From contig CADCIK010000006.1 in assembly GCA_902801415.1 (NCBI GenBank), forward strand, positions 1 through 57,440: a DNA stretch of 57,440 bases. The letters run 5' to 3'. Made by a program: the position numbers and the translations under genes. Source of the DNA: an uncultured Lachnospiraceae bacterium. GTDB lineage: Bacteria > Bacillota > Clostridia > Lachnospirales > Lachnospiraceae. Shown piece by piece: positions 32,370-40,536 of this stretch. Below the pieces are notes generated by a model. It did no database searches. It saw only the letters and a list, made by a program, of their open reading frames with translations, and was not told where the DNA came from. Numbering within the stretch: position 1 is the stretch's first letter; each line of letters starts with the position of its first letter.

Positions 32370-34454
32370 TCAGATCTTCTCAAAGCGGCAGATTCCGCCC
32401 TTATAGTTGGGCTCTCTGGAATACTTGTCATAGTTGGAAGGGGTCAGCTTGTTGCACTCGATGTAATGGATCGGCGCGTAGAGCTGGTTGTAAGGAACAT
32501 TATCCGTGATCTTGACGTAGAACTCCGCGTTCTGTCCGTTTACGGAATAGACGCGGATGCGGTCCATTTCGTTGATGCCGTTCTCCCTGGCCTGCTCTGT
32601 GTTCATGAACAGATATGCCTTGCTGAGGGATACGTCCTCGACGAACTTGACTTCCTTGGTGCGGCTCTGTGTATGCCACTGTCCGACCGTACCGCGGCCG
32701 GTATTAAATACAATCGGGAACTCCTCATTGGGAATAAACGGGTTGGGAAGGGGCTCTTCGAACATGAAGTTCGCTCTCTGGTTGGGAGTAAAGAACTTGC
32801 CGTCCGCGTACAGTCTTCTCTCTTCGTCCGCGAACTCCGCCTCTCTGCCTTCCGGATAAGGCCACTGTCTTCCGTGAGAGCCTTCCAGCTCATCCCACTT
32901 CACGCCGCTGAAGTCGCAGGGTTTGCCCTTGGAAATCTCGCGCAGCATGTCGAAACACATTCTGGGCGTCTCCCATTTCTCAATGGCCTTGCCCATGCCG
33001 AGCGCCTTGGCGACACCGAGAATGCACTCATAATCGGAGATCTCGTTTTCGCCGCGGGGCAGGACCTGACGCATTGCGGAAAGTCTTCTCTCCAGGTTGA
33101 TATAAGTACCTTCCTTCTTGATGCCGGGGACGACAGGGAAGTAAACTGTCGCGTTCTCCGCGCTCTCGATCGTGTCATAGATATCCTGTACCACGAACAG
33201 TTCGAGCTTTTTGGTCGCTTCCGCGAAGGTCTCGTTGTTGGTCCAGCTGTGTCTGGGGTTGGTGCAGAGGATCCAGAGAGCCTTGATCTCGCCCGCGTTG
33301 ATGCCTTCCACGATCTTGTTGTAAGGGATAGTGGGTTTCTTGGCTACGTGGTCAATATCAATGCCGGTCAGCTCGGCGATCCTTGCTCTCTCATTCTCAT
33401 CTGTAAAGTCGCCTCCGGCAAACAGGCAGGTCGTATTACTGAAGAGTCTGGATCCCATAGCGTTGCACTGTCCGGTGATGGAGTTGCCGCCGGTGCCGGG
33501 CTTTCCGATATTGCCGGTCATCAGGGCCAGGTTGATGATGGACTGTGCCGTGCGGACTGCTTCGTAACCCTGGTTGACGCCCATGGTCCACCAGAAGGAT
33601 ACAGCCTTGCCGTTATGGATCAGGTTAACGAGCTCTGTGATCTGCTCTTTGGAAAGGCCGGTGGTCTCCGCGCCTCTCTCCAGCGTGAAGTCCTTGACGA
33701 AAGCAGCAAACTCGTCAAATTTATTGGTATGGGCTTCGATGAATTCGTGGTCGATCCAGTCCTTCTCGATCAGCATATTCGCGATCGTATACATAAGGAC
33801 CAGGTCGGTCCTGGGCTTTAAGCCGTACCAGTAATCCGCGTTCATAGCTGTCTCGGACTTTCTGGGGTCGATGACGATGACCTTGTGTCCGGGAACCTTG
33901 TTCTGGCGGACGCGGCCCCAGATAATGGGATGTGCCACAACGGGGTTGGCGCCGATGAAAATAAGCGTGTCGGACAGTTCCAGATCTTTCAATGTATAGC
34001 CGGGCGCGTCGTAGCCAAAAGTCTGCTTGTGGCCTACTGCTGCCGTCGCCATGCAAAGACGTGTATTACCATCGACATTGGTCTGCAGATAGTTTCTCAT
34101 TACGTGGCCGAAGATCGCGAATTCTTCCAGCGTCAGCTGTCCCGTACTGATGCCCGCGACGCTCTCCGTGCCGTATTTGGCCTGAATTTCTTTGATCTTA
34201 TCTGCCACATGTCTGAATCCCTCGTCCCAGGAGACCTCTTTCATGGTCCCGTCTGCCTGCCGGATCTTGGGCAGCGCACCGGGCTTCACTGTAGTCTGCT
34301 GCTTGCTCAGCGAAAGTCCCTTGATGCAGCTGAATCCGTCGTTCACAGGATATCCCTTAGTGGGAATTGTCCTGACGATCCGGCCGTCTTCGACGCAGAA
34401 GTCCAGATTACAGTCAATCGCGCAGAAATTGCAGGTTGATTGTACCCTTTTCAT
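32370..34454 (-). CDS. molybdopterin oxidoreductase, nitrate-reductase type
   Basis: A bis-MGD enzyme of 694 residues. The N-terminal [4Fe-4S] cluster uses C8, C11, C15 and C43. The molybdenum ligand is probably C134 in NTRLCMATAAVG, the pattern of NasA/NarB/NapA nitrate reductases, and not the Sec or Cys of formate dehydrogenases. No Tat signal is present, so it is cytoplasmic. The start at 34454 has GGAGG five bases upstream; the ATG at 34466 encodes that very site. It heads an operon with its own ferredoxin and flavoprotein, and molybdenum-cofactor genes flank the cluster. Nitrate is the most likely substrate; chlorate-like or other oxyanions are alternatives. Confidence 0.88.
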   Translation of the reverse strand: MKRVQSTCNFCAIDCNLDFCVEDGRIVRTIPTKGYPVNDGFSCIKGLSLSKQQTTVKPGALPKIRQADGTMKEVSWDEGFRHVADKIKEIQAKYGTESVAGISTGQLTLEEFAIFGHVMRNYLQTNVDGNTRLCMATAAVGHKQTFGYDAPGYTLKDLELSDTLIFIGANPVVAHPIIWGRVRQNKVPGHKVIVIDPRKSETAMNADYWYGLKPRTDLVLMYTIANMLIEKDWIDHEFIEAHTNKFDEFAAFVKDFTLERGAETTGLSKEQITELVNLIHNGKAVSFWWTMGVNQGYEAVRTAQSIINLALMTGNIGKPGTGGNSITGQCNAMGSRLFSNTTCLFAGGDFTDENERARIAELTGIDIDHVAKKPTIPYNKIVEGINAGEIKALWILCTNPRHSWTNNETFAEATKKLELFVVQDIYDTIESAENATVYFPVVPGIKKEGTYINLERRLSAMRQVLPRGENEISDYECILGVAKALGMGKAIEKWETPRMCFDMLREISKGKPCDFSGVKWDELEGSHGRQWPYPEGREAEFADEERRLYADGKFFTPNQRANFMFEEPLPNPFIPNEEFPIVFNTGRGTVGQWHTQSRTKEVKFVEDVSLSKAYLFMNTEQARENGINEMDRIRVYSVNGQNAEFYVKITDNVPYNQLYAPIHYIECNKLTPSNYDKYSREPNYKGGICRFEKI

Positions 34455-34497
34455 TGTTTCCTCCATTCATTCTCAGAATCAGTTTTAGTAAGTTTGC

Positions 34498-34538
34498 ACA
34501 TACTAACGTATGTTATCACATAATTCTTTATGAATTAT
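34498..34538. promoter_or_regulatory. two further inverted repeats in the divergent region
   Basis: ACATAC-TAAC-GTATGT (34498-34513) and ATAATTC-TTTAT-GAATTAT (34520-34538) lie in the leader and over the -10 of the molybdoenzyme operon. They could be repressor sites. Confidence 0.4.
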
Positions 34539-34539
34539 A
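34534..34539 (-). promoter_or_regulatory. -10 element of the molybdoenzyme operon
   Basis: A perfect TATAAT on the minus strand predicts a start at 34527 and a 73-base leader. The -35 position (CACTGA) is poor, which fits an activator-dependent promoter. Confidence 0.65.
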
Positions 34540-34561
34540 CCATATTCGTCTATAAATCAGT

Positions 34562-34575
34562 GTTGCGCCCGCAAC
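34562..34575. promoter_or_regulatory. Crp/Fnr-type operator at -41.5
   Basis: The palindrome GTTGCG-CC-CGCAAC fits the 5-4-5 spacing of Crp/Fnr sites. Its centre (34568.5) is exactly 41.5 bases upstream of the predicted operon start and it overlaps the -35 of the divergent regulator gene. Confidence 0.65.
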
Positions 34576-34591
34576 GCTCAAGTCCTATAAT
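34563..34591 (+). promoter_or_regulatory. promoter of the Crp/Fnr regulator
   Basis: The plus strand has TTGCGC (34563-34568), a 17-base spacer and a perfect TATAAT (34586-34591). The palindrome covers the -35. Confidence 0.6.
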
Positions 34592-34645
34592 GTTACTTGC
34601 TTAACGATATTCAGTTTTTTGACCGGATTGGAAAGAAGGAATACT

Positions 34646-35326
34646 ATGGCCGATATGCTGATGCGTGCTTTTCAGGAGCACCCGATGTTTGAAAATATAT
34701 CCATGACGAATTGCAGCGCCCTGATGGGATGTCTGGGCTGCATAGAGAGAAGTTATAAAAAAGATCAGATCATTACACCGCCCGAAGTCTCTGTCAGGAT
34801 GCTTGGGCTTGTCATAAGCGGATGTGTCCATACCATCAAAGAAGACGTCTGGGGACGCACAACTTTTCTGTCTTACACCAACGAAGACGGGATCTTCGGC
34901 GAGGTGATGGAAGGCGAGACCTTTCAGGACCGCGGAGTGATCTTCAAAGCGGCGGAGCCCACAGTAGTCATATATCTTCCTATCGACAGGATCCTGCACC
35001 CCTGCAAGAACTCCTGTCCCTTCCATCACCAGCTCTCCCGCAATCTCTTCGTAATGATGAGCCGCAAGAACATCGCGCTCACAGAGAAGATCGAGATCAC
35101 CTCCAAGCCCTCCCTGCGGGAAAAGATCCTGGCTTACCTGTCTCTGGAGGCGCAGAAAAAGGGTTCCATGACGATCAACATTCCGCTCAACCGCACAGAA
35201 ATGGCCGATTATCTCTGCACCAACCGGAGCGCGCTCTCCCGGGAGCTTTCGAGCATGAAAAAAGATGGAATCCTCGATTATGATCAGAAGGTCTTCCATC
35301 TTTACAATGTGTCACAAGAGCATTGA
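34646..35326 (+). CDS. Crp/Fnr family transcriptional regulator, cysteine-rich
   Basis: The 226-residue protein has an N-terminal cyclic-nucleotide-binding-like beta barrel (about 15-120), a dimer helix, and a C-terminal winged helix-turn-helix (182-205) with recognition helix NRSALSREL. Cysteines at 23, 29, 32, 60, 120 and 124 could bind an Fe-S cluster or sense redox, though they are not in the spacing of E. coli FNR. The start at 34646 has AAGAAGGA five bases upstream. Divergent from the molybdoenzyme operon, it is the likely regulator of that operon and of itself through the shared palindrome. Its 3' end overlaps the convergent MobA-MobB gene by 15 bases. Confidence 0.9.
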   Translation: MADMLMRAFQEHPMFENISMTNCSALMGCLGCIERSYKKDQIITPPEVSVRMLGLVISGCVHTIKEDVWGRTTFLSYTNEDGIFGEVMEGETFQDRGVIFKAAEPTVVIYLPIDRILHPCKNSCPFHHQLSRNLFVMMSRKNIALTEKIEITSKPSLREKILAYLSLEAQKKGSMTINIPLNRTEMADYLCTNRSALSRELSSMKKDGILDYDQKVFHLYNVSQEH

Positions 35327-36496
35327 ACCGGTCAGAAATTCCGCAAGGGCGTCGGGATCACTGAGCGGAAACACAGGCGCTGACGTCTGCACCTGCACGT
35401 CCGATACAACGGCCGCGCATGTATCCGGATCCGCCGCCATCGGTTTGCCGCTGCTCTCCCGGTACAGGAGGATCTTGGGCCACTTTCCCTTTTTGCATCC
35501 CTCCGTGATGATCAGATCGGCGGTTCCGCTCATAGAGATCAGGAATATCAGTTTTTCGGCCTCTATATGTCCGTTCAGCAGGATCGCCGTGTGGGTGTCC
35601 GAGAAGATCCCGGACACGTCCGCGCCTGCCCTGGTGAAGCGGTCCGAGTCGGTCCCTTCATGGTCTATGTCAAAATCGTGCCCGTCGTGTTTAATGACGG
35701 CCACCCGGACGCCCCGCTTCTTCAGCGCGGGGATCAGGTTCTCCAGATAGGTCGTCTTTCCGGTATCCGACCATGCGATCAGTGAGTAAACTGCTGCCGC
35801 TGCCTGCACGGCTTTTCTGTACGACGCCTGGTTGTTCATGTTTGTCAGCTTCTTCTCACCTGCTGTGAGTTCTGAGGCCTTCACATACAGCACGGACAGA
35901 TCTGCCAGCGCATCCCTCACTCTATAATTTCCGCTTTCAAGCTGCTTTTCCAATACGGGAAGGCAGCTTTTGGCATATATAGCGCATAGAGGGTGCTCTT
36001 TTCCATCAGGGGTGACGGGAACGACTGCATCCCAGGTTCTGCCGCTGCTATCCATGTCCGAACCGTTTTCCGGTATTTCCGGGCTTACCGCTCTTTGTGG
36101 CATTTCCGGCTTTTCCGCACTTTCCGGCCTTTCCGGCAGGCACGTACATTTCTTCATCAGCTCTCCGGCGATCTCAAGGTCCGAATAAGGCATATCCACC
36201 GCCGTCACAAACAGGAATTCCTCCCGGCAGTGCTTGAGGGAAGTGCAGATGCCTCCGAGAGGACCGCAGCCCGCCGGGTCGTCCGCCAGCGTGTCCACGT
36301 CCCGCCCCGTGATCTTCCTGATCCGGGCGCCCTGCTCATCATCGCGGACAGAAAAGAAAACTTCTTCGCTTCCGCCGGCAAATTGTTCCCACTTGTACCT
36401 GGCCAGCGGCATGCCTTTCCAGTTGAGGGACGCCTTGTCCTCGCCCATGCGCCTGCTGAGCCCGCCGCACAGGATCGCGGTGCCAAATCCGGTCAT
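35312..36496 (-). CDS. mobAB: MobA-MobB fusion (molybdenum cofactor guanylyltransferase and GTP-binding adaptor)
   Basis: The N-terminal half is MobA, which joins GMP to Mo-molybdopterin; its signature LCGGLSRRMGEDKA starts at residue 9, with the metal-binding D101. A low-complexity Pro/Glu/Ser insertion (119-150) sits inside this half. From about 235 to 394 it is MobB, with a P-loop AWSDTGKTT (241-249) whose first glycine is replaced by alanine. In E. coli these are two genes. The product would make the bis-MGD cofactor for the neighbouring molybdoenzyme. Confidence 0.9.
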   Translation of the reverse strand: MTGFGTAILCGGLSRRMGEDKASLNWKGMPLARYKWEQFAGGSEEVFFSVRDDEQGARIRKITGRDVDTLADDPAGCGPLGGICTSLKHCREEFLFVTAVDMPYSDLEIAGELMKKCTCLPERPESAEKPEMPQRAVSPEIPENGSDMDSSGRTWDAVVPVTPDGKEHPLCAIYAKSCLPVLEKQLESGNYRVRDALADLSVLYVKASELTAGEKKLTNMNNQASYRKAVQAAAAVYSLIAWSDTGKTTYLENLIPALKKRGVRVAVIKHDGHDFDIDHEGTDSDRFTRAGADVSGIFSDTHTAILLNGHIEAEKLIFLISMSGTADLIITEGCKKGKWPKILLYRESSGKPMAADPDTCAAVVSDVQVQTSAPVFPLSDPDALAEFLTGSMLL

Positions 36497-36544
36497 ATGC
36501 TCATACCCCCTTAGTCCATAATAGTGCTTCCATTATACTATGAA

Positions 36545-36572
36545 AAGACCACAGGGTTACCCCTGTGGTCTT
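36545..36572 (-). terminator. terminator of treC
   Basis: An AAGACCACAGGG/CCCTGTGGTCTT stem is followed by TTTTC on the minus strand. Confidence 0.85.
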
Positions 36573-36581
36573 AATAAATCA

Positions 36582-38204
36582 TTATGCTTTGATCACTCTT
36601 GCCTCGAAAGGACGAAGGACGCCTTTATCGCCGGCCTGTCCGTAGTTGGATACCAGGATCTCTCCCTCAGGCATGCTGTCCGCTGTCACCTCAGTCCCTT
36701 TCAGATTGCAGTAAACGGAAAGCTTCTCGTCTCCGAGCGTTCTCTCGTATGCGATCACATCGGGTGTGCCGGTCTCAAGGAAGCGGATATCGCCGTCGGC
36801 GATGATCTCCATATCCTTGCGCAGCTGTACCAGCTTCTTGTAGAAAGCAAGGATCGAATCCTCGTCCTTCTCTTCCGTCTCCACATTGATATAGGTGTGG
36901 TTAGCCGGGATCGAGAGCCAGGGAGTTCCTGTCGTGAAGCCTGCCTGTTCAGAGCTGTCCCACTGCATGGGTGTTCTGCCGTTATCTCTGGAGCGCTCGC
37001 CGATGATGTGCAGCGCCTCCTCCGGTGTCTTGCCCTCGCCGCAGAGAATGGAATAATAATTCGTGCTCTCTACGTCCTGATACTGATCGATGGACGTGTA
37101 ACCGGCATTTGTCATGCCGATCTCTTCGCCCTGATAGATGTAGGGAGTTCCCCGCATCATATGGATGAGAACCGCCAGCATCTTGGCCGACTCTTTCCAG
37201 TAATTCCTGTCATCACCAAATCTGGAGACTGCGCGCGGCTGGTCGTGATTGCACCAAAACAGCGCGTTCCAGGCGCCGCCAGCCTGCATTCCCTCCTGCC
37301 ACTTGCAGAAGAGGTCCCGCAGCGCTTTGAAATCGGGATCCATGAGCGCCCATTTCTCTCCGCCCTTGTAATCCACCTTGAGATGGTGGAAGGAGAAGAC
37401 CATCTTGAGCTCTTTTTCGATCGGATTTGCATAGCGCAGGCAGTTGTCGAGGGATGTGGAAGACATCTCTCCAACTGTCATCATATCCGCGATCCCTGTA
37501 TCGTTGACCAGCTCTTTGATATGCTGATGGATCCTGGGACCGTCTGTGTAAAATCTTCTTCCGTCACCGATGAAATCATCTTCCAGCACATCCGGTTTGG
37601 AGATCAGGTTGACGACGTCGAAACGGAAGCCGCGCACGCCTTTTTCCTTCCAGAAGCGGATGACGTTCTTGAGTTCCTCCCTGACTGCGGGATTCTCCCA
37701 GTTGAGATCCGCCTGGGAAACGTCAAACAGATGCAGGTAGTACTTTCCAAGCGACGGGACATACTCCCATGCGTTGCCGCCGAACTTGGAGACCCAGTTT
37801 GTAGGCGCGTGGCCATCCACGGGATCTCTGAAGATGTAGTAGTCCATGTACTTGGGATCTCCGGCCAGAGCCTTCTGGAACCACTCGTGGTCCGTCGAAG
37901 TGTGGTTAAAGACCATATCGAACATCAGGCCGATCCCGTGCTCATTGGCTTCTCTGATCAGCGCTTCCGCGTCATCCATAGTGCCGAACATGGGATTTAC
38001 GGAGAAGTAATCCGCGATGTCATAGCCGTTGTCATTCATCGGCGATTTGAAGAAAGGTGTGATCCATACATAATCAATTCCCAATGACTGCAGATAATCC
38101 AGCTTGGAGCGGATTCCGTTCAGGTCGCCGATCCCGTCCCCGTTGGAATCGCAATAGGACTTGATATAGATCTGATATACCGTACTGTTTCTGAAGCTGC
38201 TCAT
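36582..38204 (-). CDS. treC: trehalose-6-phosphate hydrolase (GH13)
   Basis: The cytosolic enzyme splits trehalose-6-phosphate into glucose and glucose-6-phosphate. The 540-residue GH13 barrel has nucleophile D196 (GFRFDVVNLI), acid/base E246 (TVGEMSS) and D321 (NHDQPR). QIYIKSYCDSNGDGIGDLNG is the oligo-1,6-glucosidase/TreA subfamily start. Its place downstream of the trehalose PTS permease and repressor makes TreC more likely than a generic alpha-glucosidase. A hairpin without U-run separates it from treP. Confidence 0.92.
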   Translation of the reverse strand: MSSFRNSTVYQIYIKSYCDSNGDGIGDLNGIRSKLDYLQSLGIDYVWITPFFKSPMNDNGYDIADYFSVNPMFGTMDDAEALIREANEHGIGLMFDMVFNHTSTDHEWFQKALAGDPKYMDYYIFRDPVDGHAPTNWVSKFGGNAWEYVPSLGKYYLHLFDVSQADLNWENPAVREELKNVIRFWKEKGVRGFRFDVVNLISKPDVLEDDFIGDGRRFYTDGPRIHQHIKELVNDTGIADMMTVGEMSSTSLDNCLRYANPIEKELKMVFSFHHLKVDYKGGEKWALMDPDFKALRDLFCKWQEGMQAGGAWNALFWCNHDQPRAVSRFGDDRNYWKESAKMLAVLIHMMRGTPYIYQGEEIGMTNAGYTSIDQYQDVESTNYYSILCGEGKTPEEALHIIGERSRDNGRTPMQWDSSEQAGFTTGTPWLSIPANHTYINVETEEKDEDSILAFYKKLVQLRKDMEIIADGDIRFLETGTPDVIAYERTLGDEKLSVYCNLKGTEVTADSMPEGEILVSNYGQAGDKGVLRPFEARVIKA

Positions 38205-38222
38205 AGTACCGCCTTTCTGATT

Positions 38223-38250
38223 GCGGGTCTTCCTTGCAAAGAAGACCCGC
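38223..38250. promoter_or_regulatory. intercistronic hairpin between treP and treC
   Basis: A perfect GCGGGTCTTC/GAAGACCCGC 10-bp stem with an eight-base loop and no T-tract probably stabilises or cuts the polycistronic message. Confidence 0.55.
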
Positions 38251-38301
38251 CTCTCTCATTAACAGTATAACTTATGGTCCGCCTTTTATCAGGTCTTATG
38301 C

Positions 38302-40233
38302 TCAGGCAATCGAACCGATCGTTGTCTTTCCTGCCTCTACGTCAATTCCGTTCTTGAACGCAAGATTTTCATATCCGTTGTCGTCTGTGATGACCATCAT
38401 CGTTACGAGCGGGTGGCCTGCTGCCTTGATCTTCTCAGGATCGAACTCGATGAGGGGCTGACCCTTCTTTACTCTGTCATTTTCCTTGACCAGGCACTTG
38501 AAGCCGTCGCCATGCATGCCGACTGTGTCAAGACCGATGTGAAGGAGGATCTCTGCGCCGTTCATAAGGCGGAGGCCGATCGCATGATTGGAGTCAGGCA
38601 TTGTGATGGATACCATTGCCTCTGCAGGTGCTACGAGCACAGTGTCCACGGGATCGATAGCGATTCCCTCGCCGAGTGCCTTGGAAGCAAATACCTGATC
38701 CGGTACTTCCTCGATGGCAACAGTCTTGCCGGTAAGGAATGCGGTGAAAGCTGCGGGCTCACGATTTGCCTCTGCTTCAGCTGCCATAGCTGCTTCTTCT
38801 GCAGCGTTTTCAGCTTCTTTGTCAATGCCTCTGCCCTTGCCGATGAAATAGGTCAGAGCGAAAGGAACTGCGATTGCAATCGCCATAGCGATCGCGTAGC
38901 GTCCCCAGTAAGTAGGGATGATGGAAAGGATTCCGGGAAGTCCGCCGACGCCGATGGAAGAAGCCATACAGCCGGTTGCTACGGAAAAGATCGCCGCCAT
39001 GGCGGAACCTGTCATAGCGCAGACGAAGGGGAACATGTACTTGAGGTTGATACCAAAGATCGCGGGCTCTGTGACACCCAGGTAGCAGCTGATGCAGGAA
39101 GGGATGTTGACTTCCTGTTTCTCCGCATCCTTCTTCTGAAGAACGATCATGGCGAGAACTGCAGAACCCTGCGCGATGTTGGACAGTGCGATCATAGGCC
39201 AAAGCATTGTGCCGCCGAAGTCAGCGACCAGCTGCAGGTCGATCGCGTTGGTCATGTGGTGGAGACCTGTGATGACCAGCGGAGCGTAAACGAAACCGAA
39301 CACTGCAGCGAACAGGATCTTAACAGGGCCTGTGATACCGGCGTAAACAACTGCGGAGATCGCGGAACCGATCTTCCAGCCGATGGGGCCGAGAATGAAG
39401 TGCGCTGCCATAACCGAAAGTGTCAGGGAGAAGAACGGTACAAAGATCATCGATACAACGGAAGGAATGATCTTTCTGAAGAACTTCTCAAGGTAGACCA
39501 GGCAGAAAGCCGCGAGCATAGCGGGAATGACCTGTGCCTGATAACCGATCATGTTGACCTGTGCAAAGCCGAAATTCCACTTCGGAATGTCCGCTGCTGC
39601 TGTGCCTGCAACTGCGTAAGCGTTCAGAAGCTGTCCGGAGACCAGTGTCATACCAAGGACCAGACCGAGCATTTCAGTCGTGCCCATCTTCTTGGCAACA
39701 GACCAGCAGATACCTACCGGGATACCTACGTGGAACACTGCCTCGCCGATCAGCCACAGGAAGTGGTCTACGCCTGCCCAGAACTGGCTCAGCTCAACGA
39801 GCGTGTGGCCGCCCTGGAACACATAGAGCGAATCGATACAGTTACGGAAGCCGAGGATCAAACCGCCGGTGATGATCGCCGGGAGAAGCGGTGTGAAGAT
39901 CTCAGCCAGAACGGTTGCCAGCCTCTGCAGAGGGTTCTGGTTCTTCTTGGAAGCCTGTTTGACGGCGTCCTTGGAAACGCCGGAGACACCGGAAACTTCC
40001 GTGAAATCGTTGTAAAACTCGGAAACCGTATTTCCGATGATGACCTGGAACTGGCCCGACTGGGTGAAGGTTCCCTTAACGACCTTCATGCCCTCGATCT
40101 TGCCGATGTCGGCCTTCTTGGGGTCATTGAGCACGAAGCGCATGCGCGTCATGCAGTGTGCGACAGCGCCGATGTTCTCTTTGCCGCCGACGTACTGGAG
40201 CAATTCTTTTGCATCCTCTGTGTACTTGCCCAT
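38302..40233 (-). CDS. treP: trehalose-specific PTS enzyme IIBCA
   Basis: This permease imports and phosphorylates trehalose. Domain IIB (1-85) has the phospho-cysteine C27 (AHCMTRMRF). Domain IIC (about 110-460) has about ten membrane segments. A IIA(Glc)-type domain at the C-terminus carries the phospho-histidine in EILLHIGLDTVG and the second histidine in NHAIGLRL. Together these make a 643-residue IIBCA fusion, so no separate IIA is needed. The start at 40233 follows AGAGGAGGACAAT. It is controlled by a strong promoter with operator-like repeats at its start site. Confidence 0.94.
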   Translation of the reverse strand: MGKYTEDAKELLQYVGGKENIGAVAHCMTRMRFVLNDPKKADIGKIEGMKVVKGTFTQSGQFQVIIGNTVSEFYNDFTEVSGVSGVSKDAVKQASKKNQNPLQRLATVLAEIFTPLLPAIITGGLILGFRNCIDSLYVFQGGHTLVELSQFWAGVDHFLWLIGEAVFHVGIPVGICWSVAKKMGTTEMLGLVLGMTLVSGQLLNAYAVAGTAAADIPKWNFGFAQVNMIGYQAQVIPAMLAAFCLVYLEKFFRKIIPSVVSMIFVPFFSLTLSVMAAHFILGPIGWKIGSAISAVVYAGITGPVKILFAAVFGFVYAPLVITGLHHMTNAIDLQLVADFGGTMLWPMIALSNIAQGSAVLAMIVLQKKDAEKQEVNIPSCISCYLGVTEPAIFGINLKYMFPFVCAMTGSAMAAIFSVATGCMASSIGVGGLPGILSIIPTYWGRYAIAMAIAIAVPFALTYFIGKGRGIDKEAENAAEEAAMAAEAEANREPAAFTAFLTGKTVAIEEVPDQVFASKALGEGIAIDPVDTVLVAPAEAMVSITMPDSNHAIGLRLMNGAEILLHIGLDTVGMHGDGFKCLVKENDRVKKGQPLIEFDPEKIKAAGHPLVTMMVITDDNGYENLAFKNGIDVEAGKTTIGSIA

Positions 40234-40288
40234 ATTGTCCTCCTCTTTTGTTCTTTGCGTTCGTCCTATATGTCTGCTCTCATTTGAT

Positions 40289-40318
40289 GTTTGTACGAAC
40301 TTGTTTAAACTTGTTGAT
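40289..40318. promoter_or_regulatory. probable TreR operator region
   Basis: GTTTGTACGAAC (near-palindrome, 40289-40300) is followed by AACTTGTT-TA-AACTTGTT with a central GTTTAAAC palindrome. It lies across the predicted treP start site (40315) and just downstream, as expected for a repressor. Confidence 0.55.
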
Positions 40319-40321
40319 ATA

Positions 40322-40350
40322 AATATATCAGTCTCTACATCATAAGTCAA
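40322..40350 (-). promoter_or_regulatory. promoter of treP-treC
   Basis: The minus strand has TTGACT (40345-40350), a 17-base spacer and TATATT (40322-40327). Confidence 0.8.
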
Positions 40351-40482
40351 CAGGATTTTCGAAATTTTACAAACTTTTGACCGGGATGCAAACAAGAAGG
40401 ATGCTCCTGCTCGTTTGTCCGTTGGACGACAAGTGCATCTTCGTGCAAGTACGGGATGCGCCCCCTGCTTATCGCATAAAAG

Positions 40483-40517
40483 AGCAGCTGCAGTCAGGTT
40501 CCCCGGCTGCAGCTGCT
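40483..40517 (-). terminator. terminator of treR
   Basis: A perfect AGCAGCTGCAG/CTGCAGCTGCT stem lies 20 bases after the treR stop; the minus strand then reads CTTTTATG. Confidence 0.75.
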
Positions 40518-40536
40518 TTGACGTCATATATTCTTT

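Noticed and set aside
32370-34454. Formate dehydrogenase as the identity of the molybdoenzyme
   Set aside because: The molybdenum-ligand region reads RLCMAT rather than the formate-dehydrogenase pattern, and no selenocysteine codon is seen there.
36582-38204. Generic oligo-1,6-glucosidase
   Set aside because: The adjacent trehalose PTS permease and TreR-type repressor make trehalose-6-phosphate hydrolase more likely.
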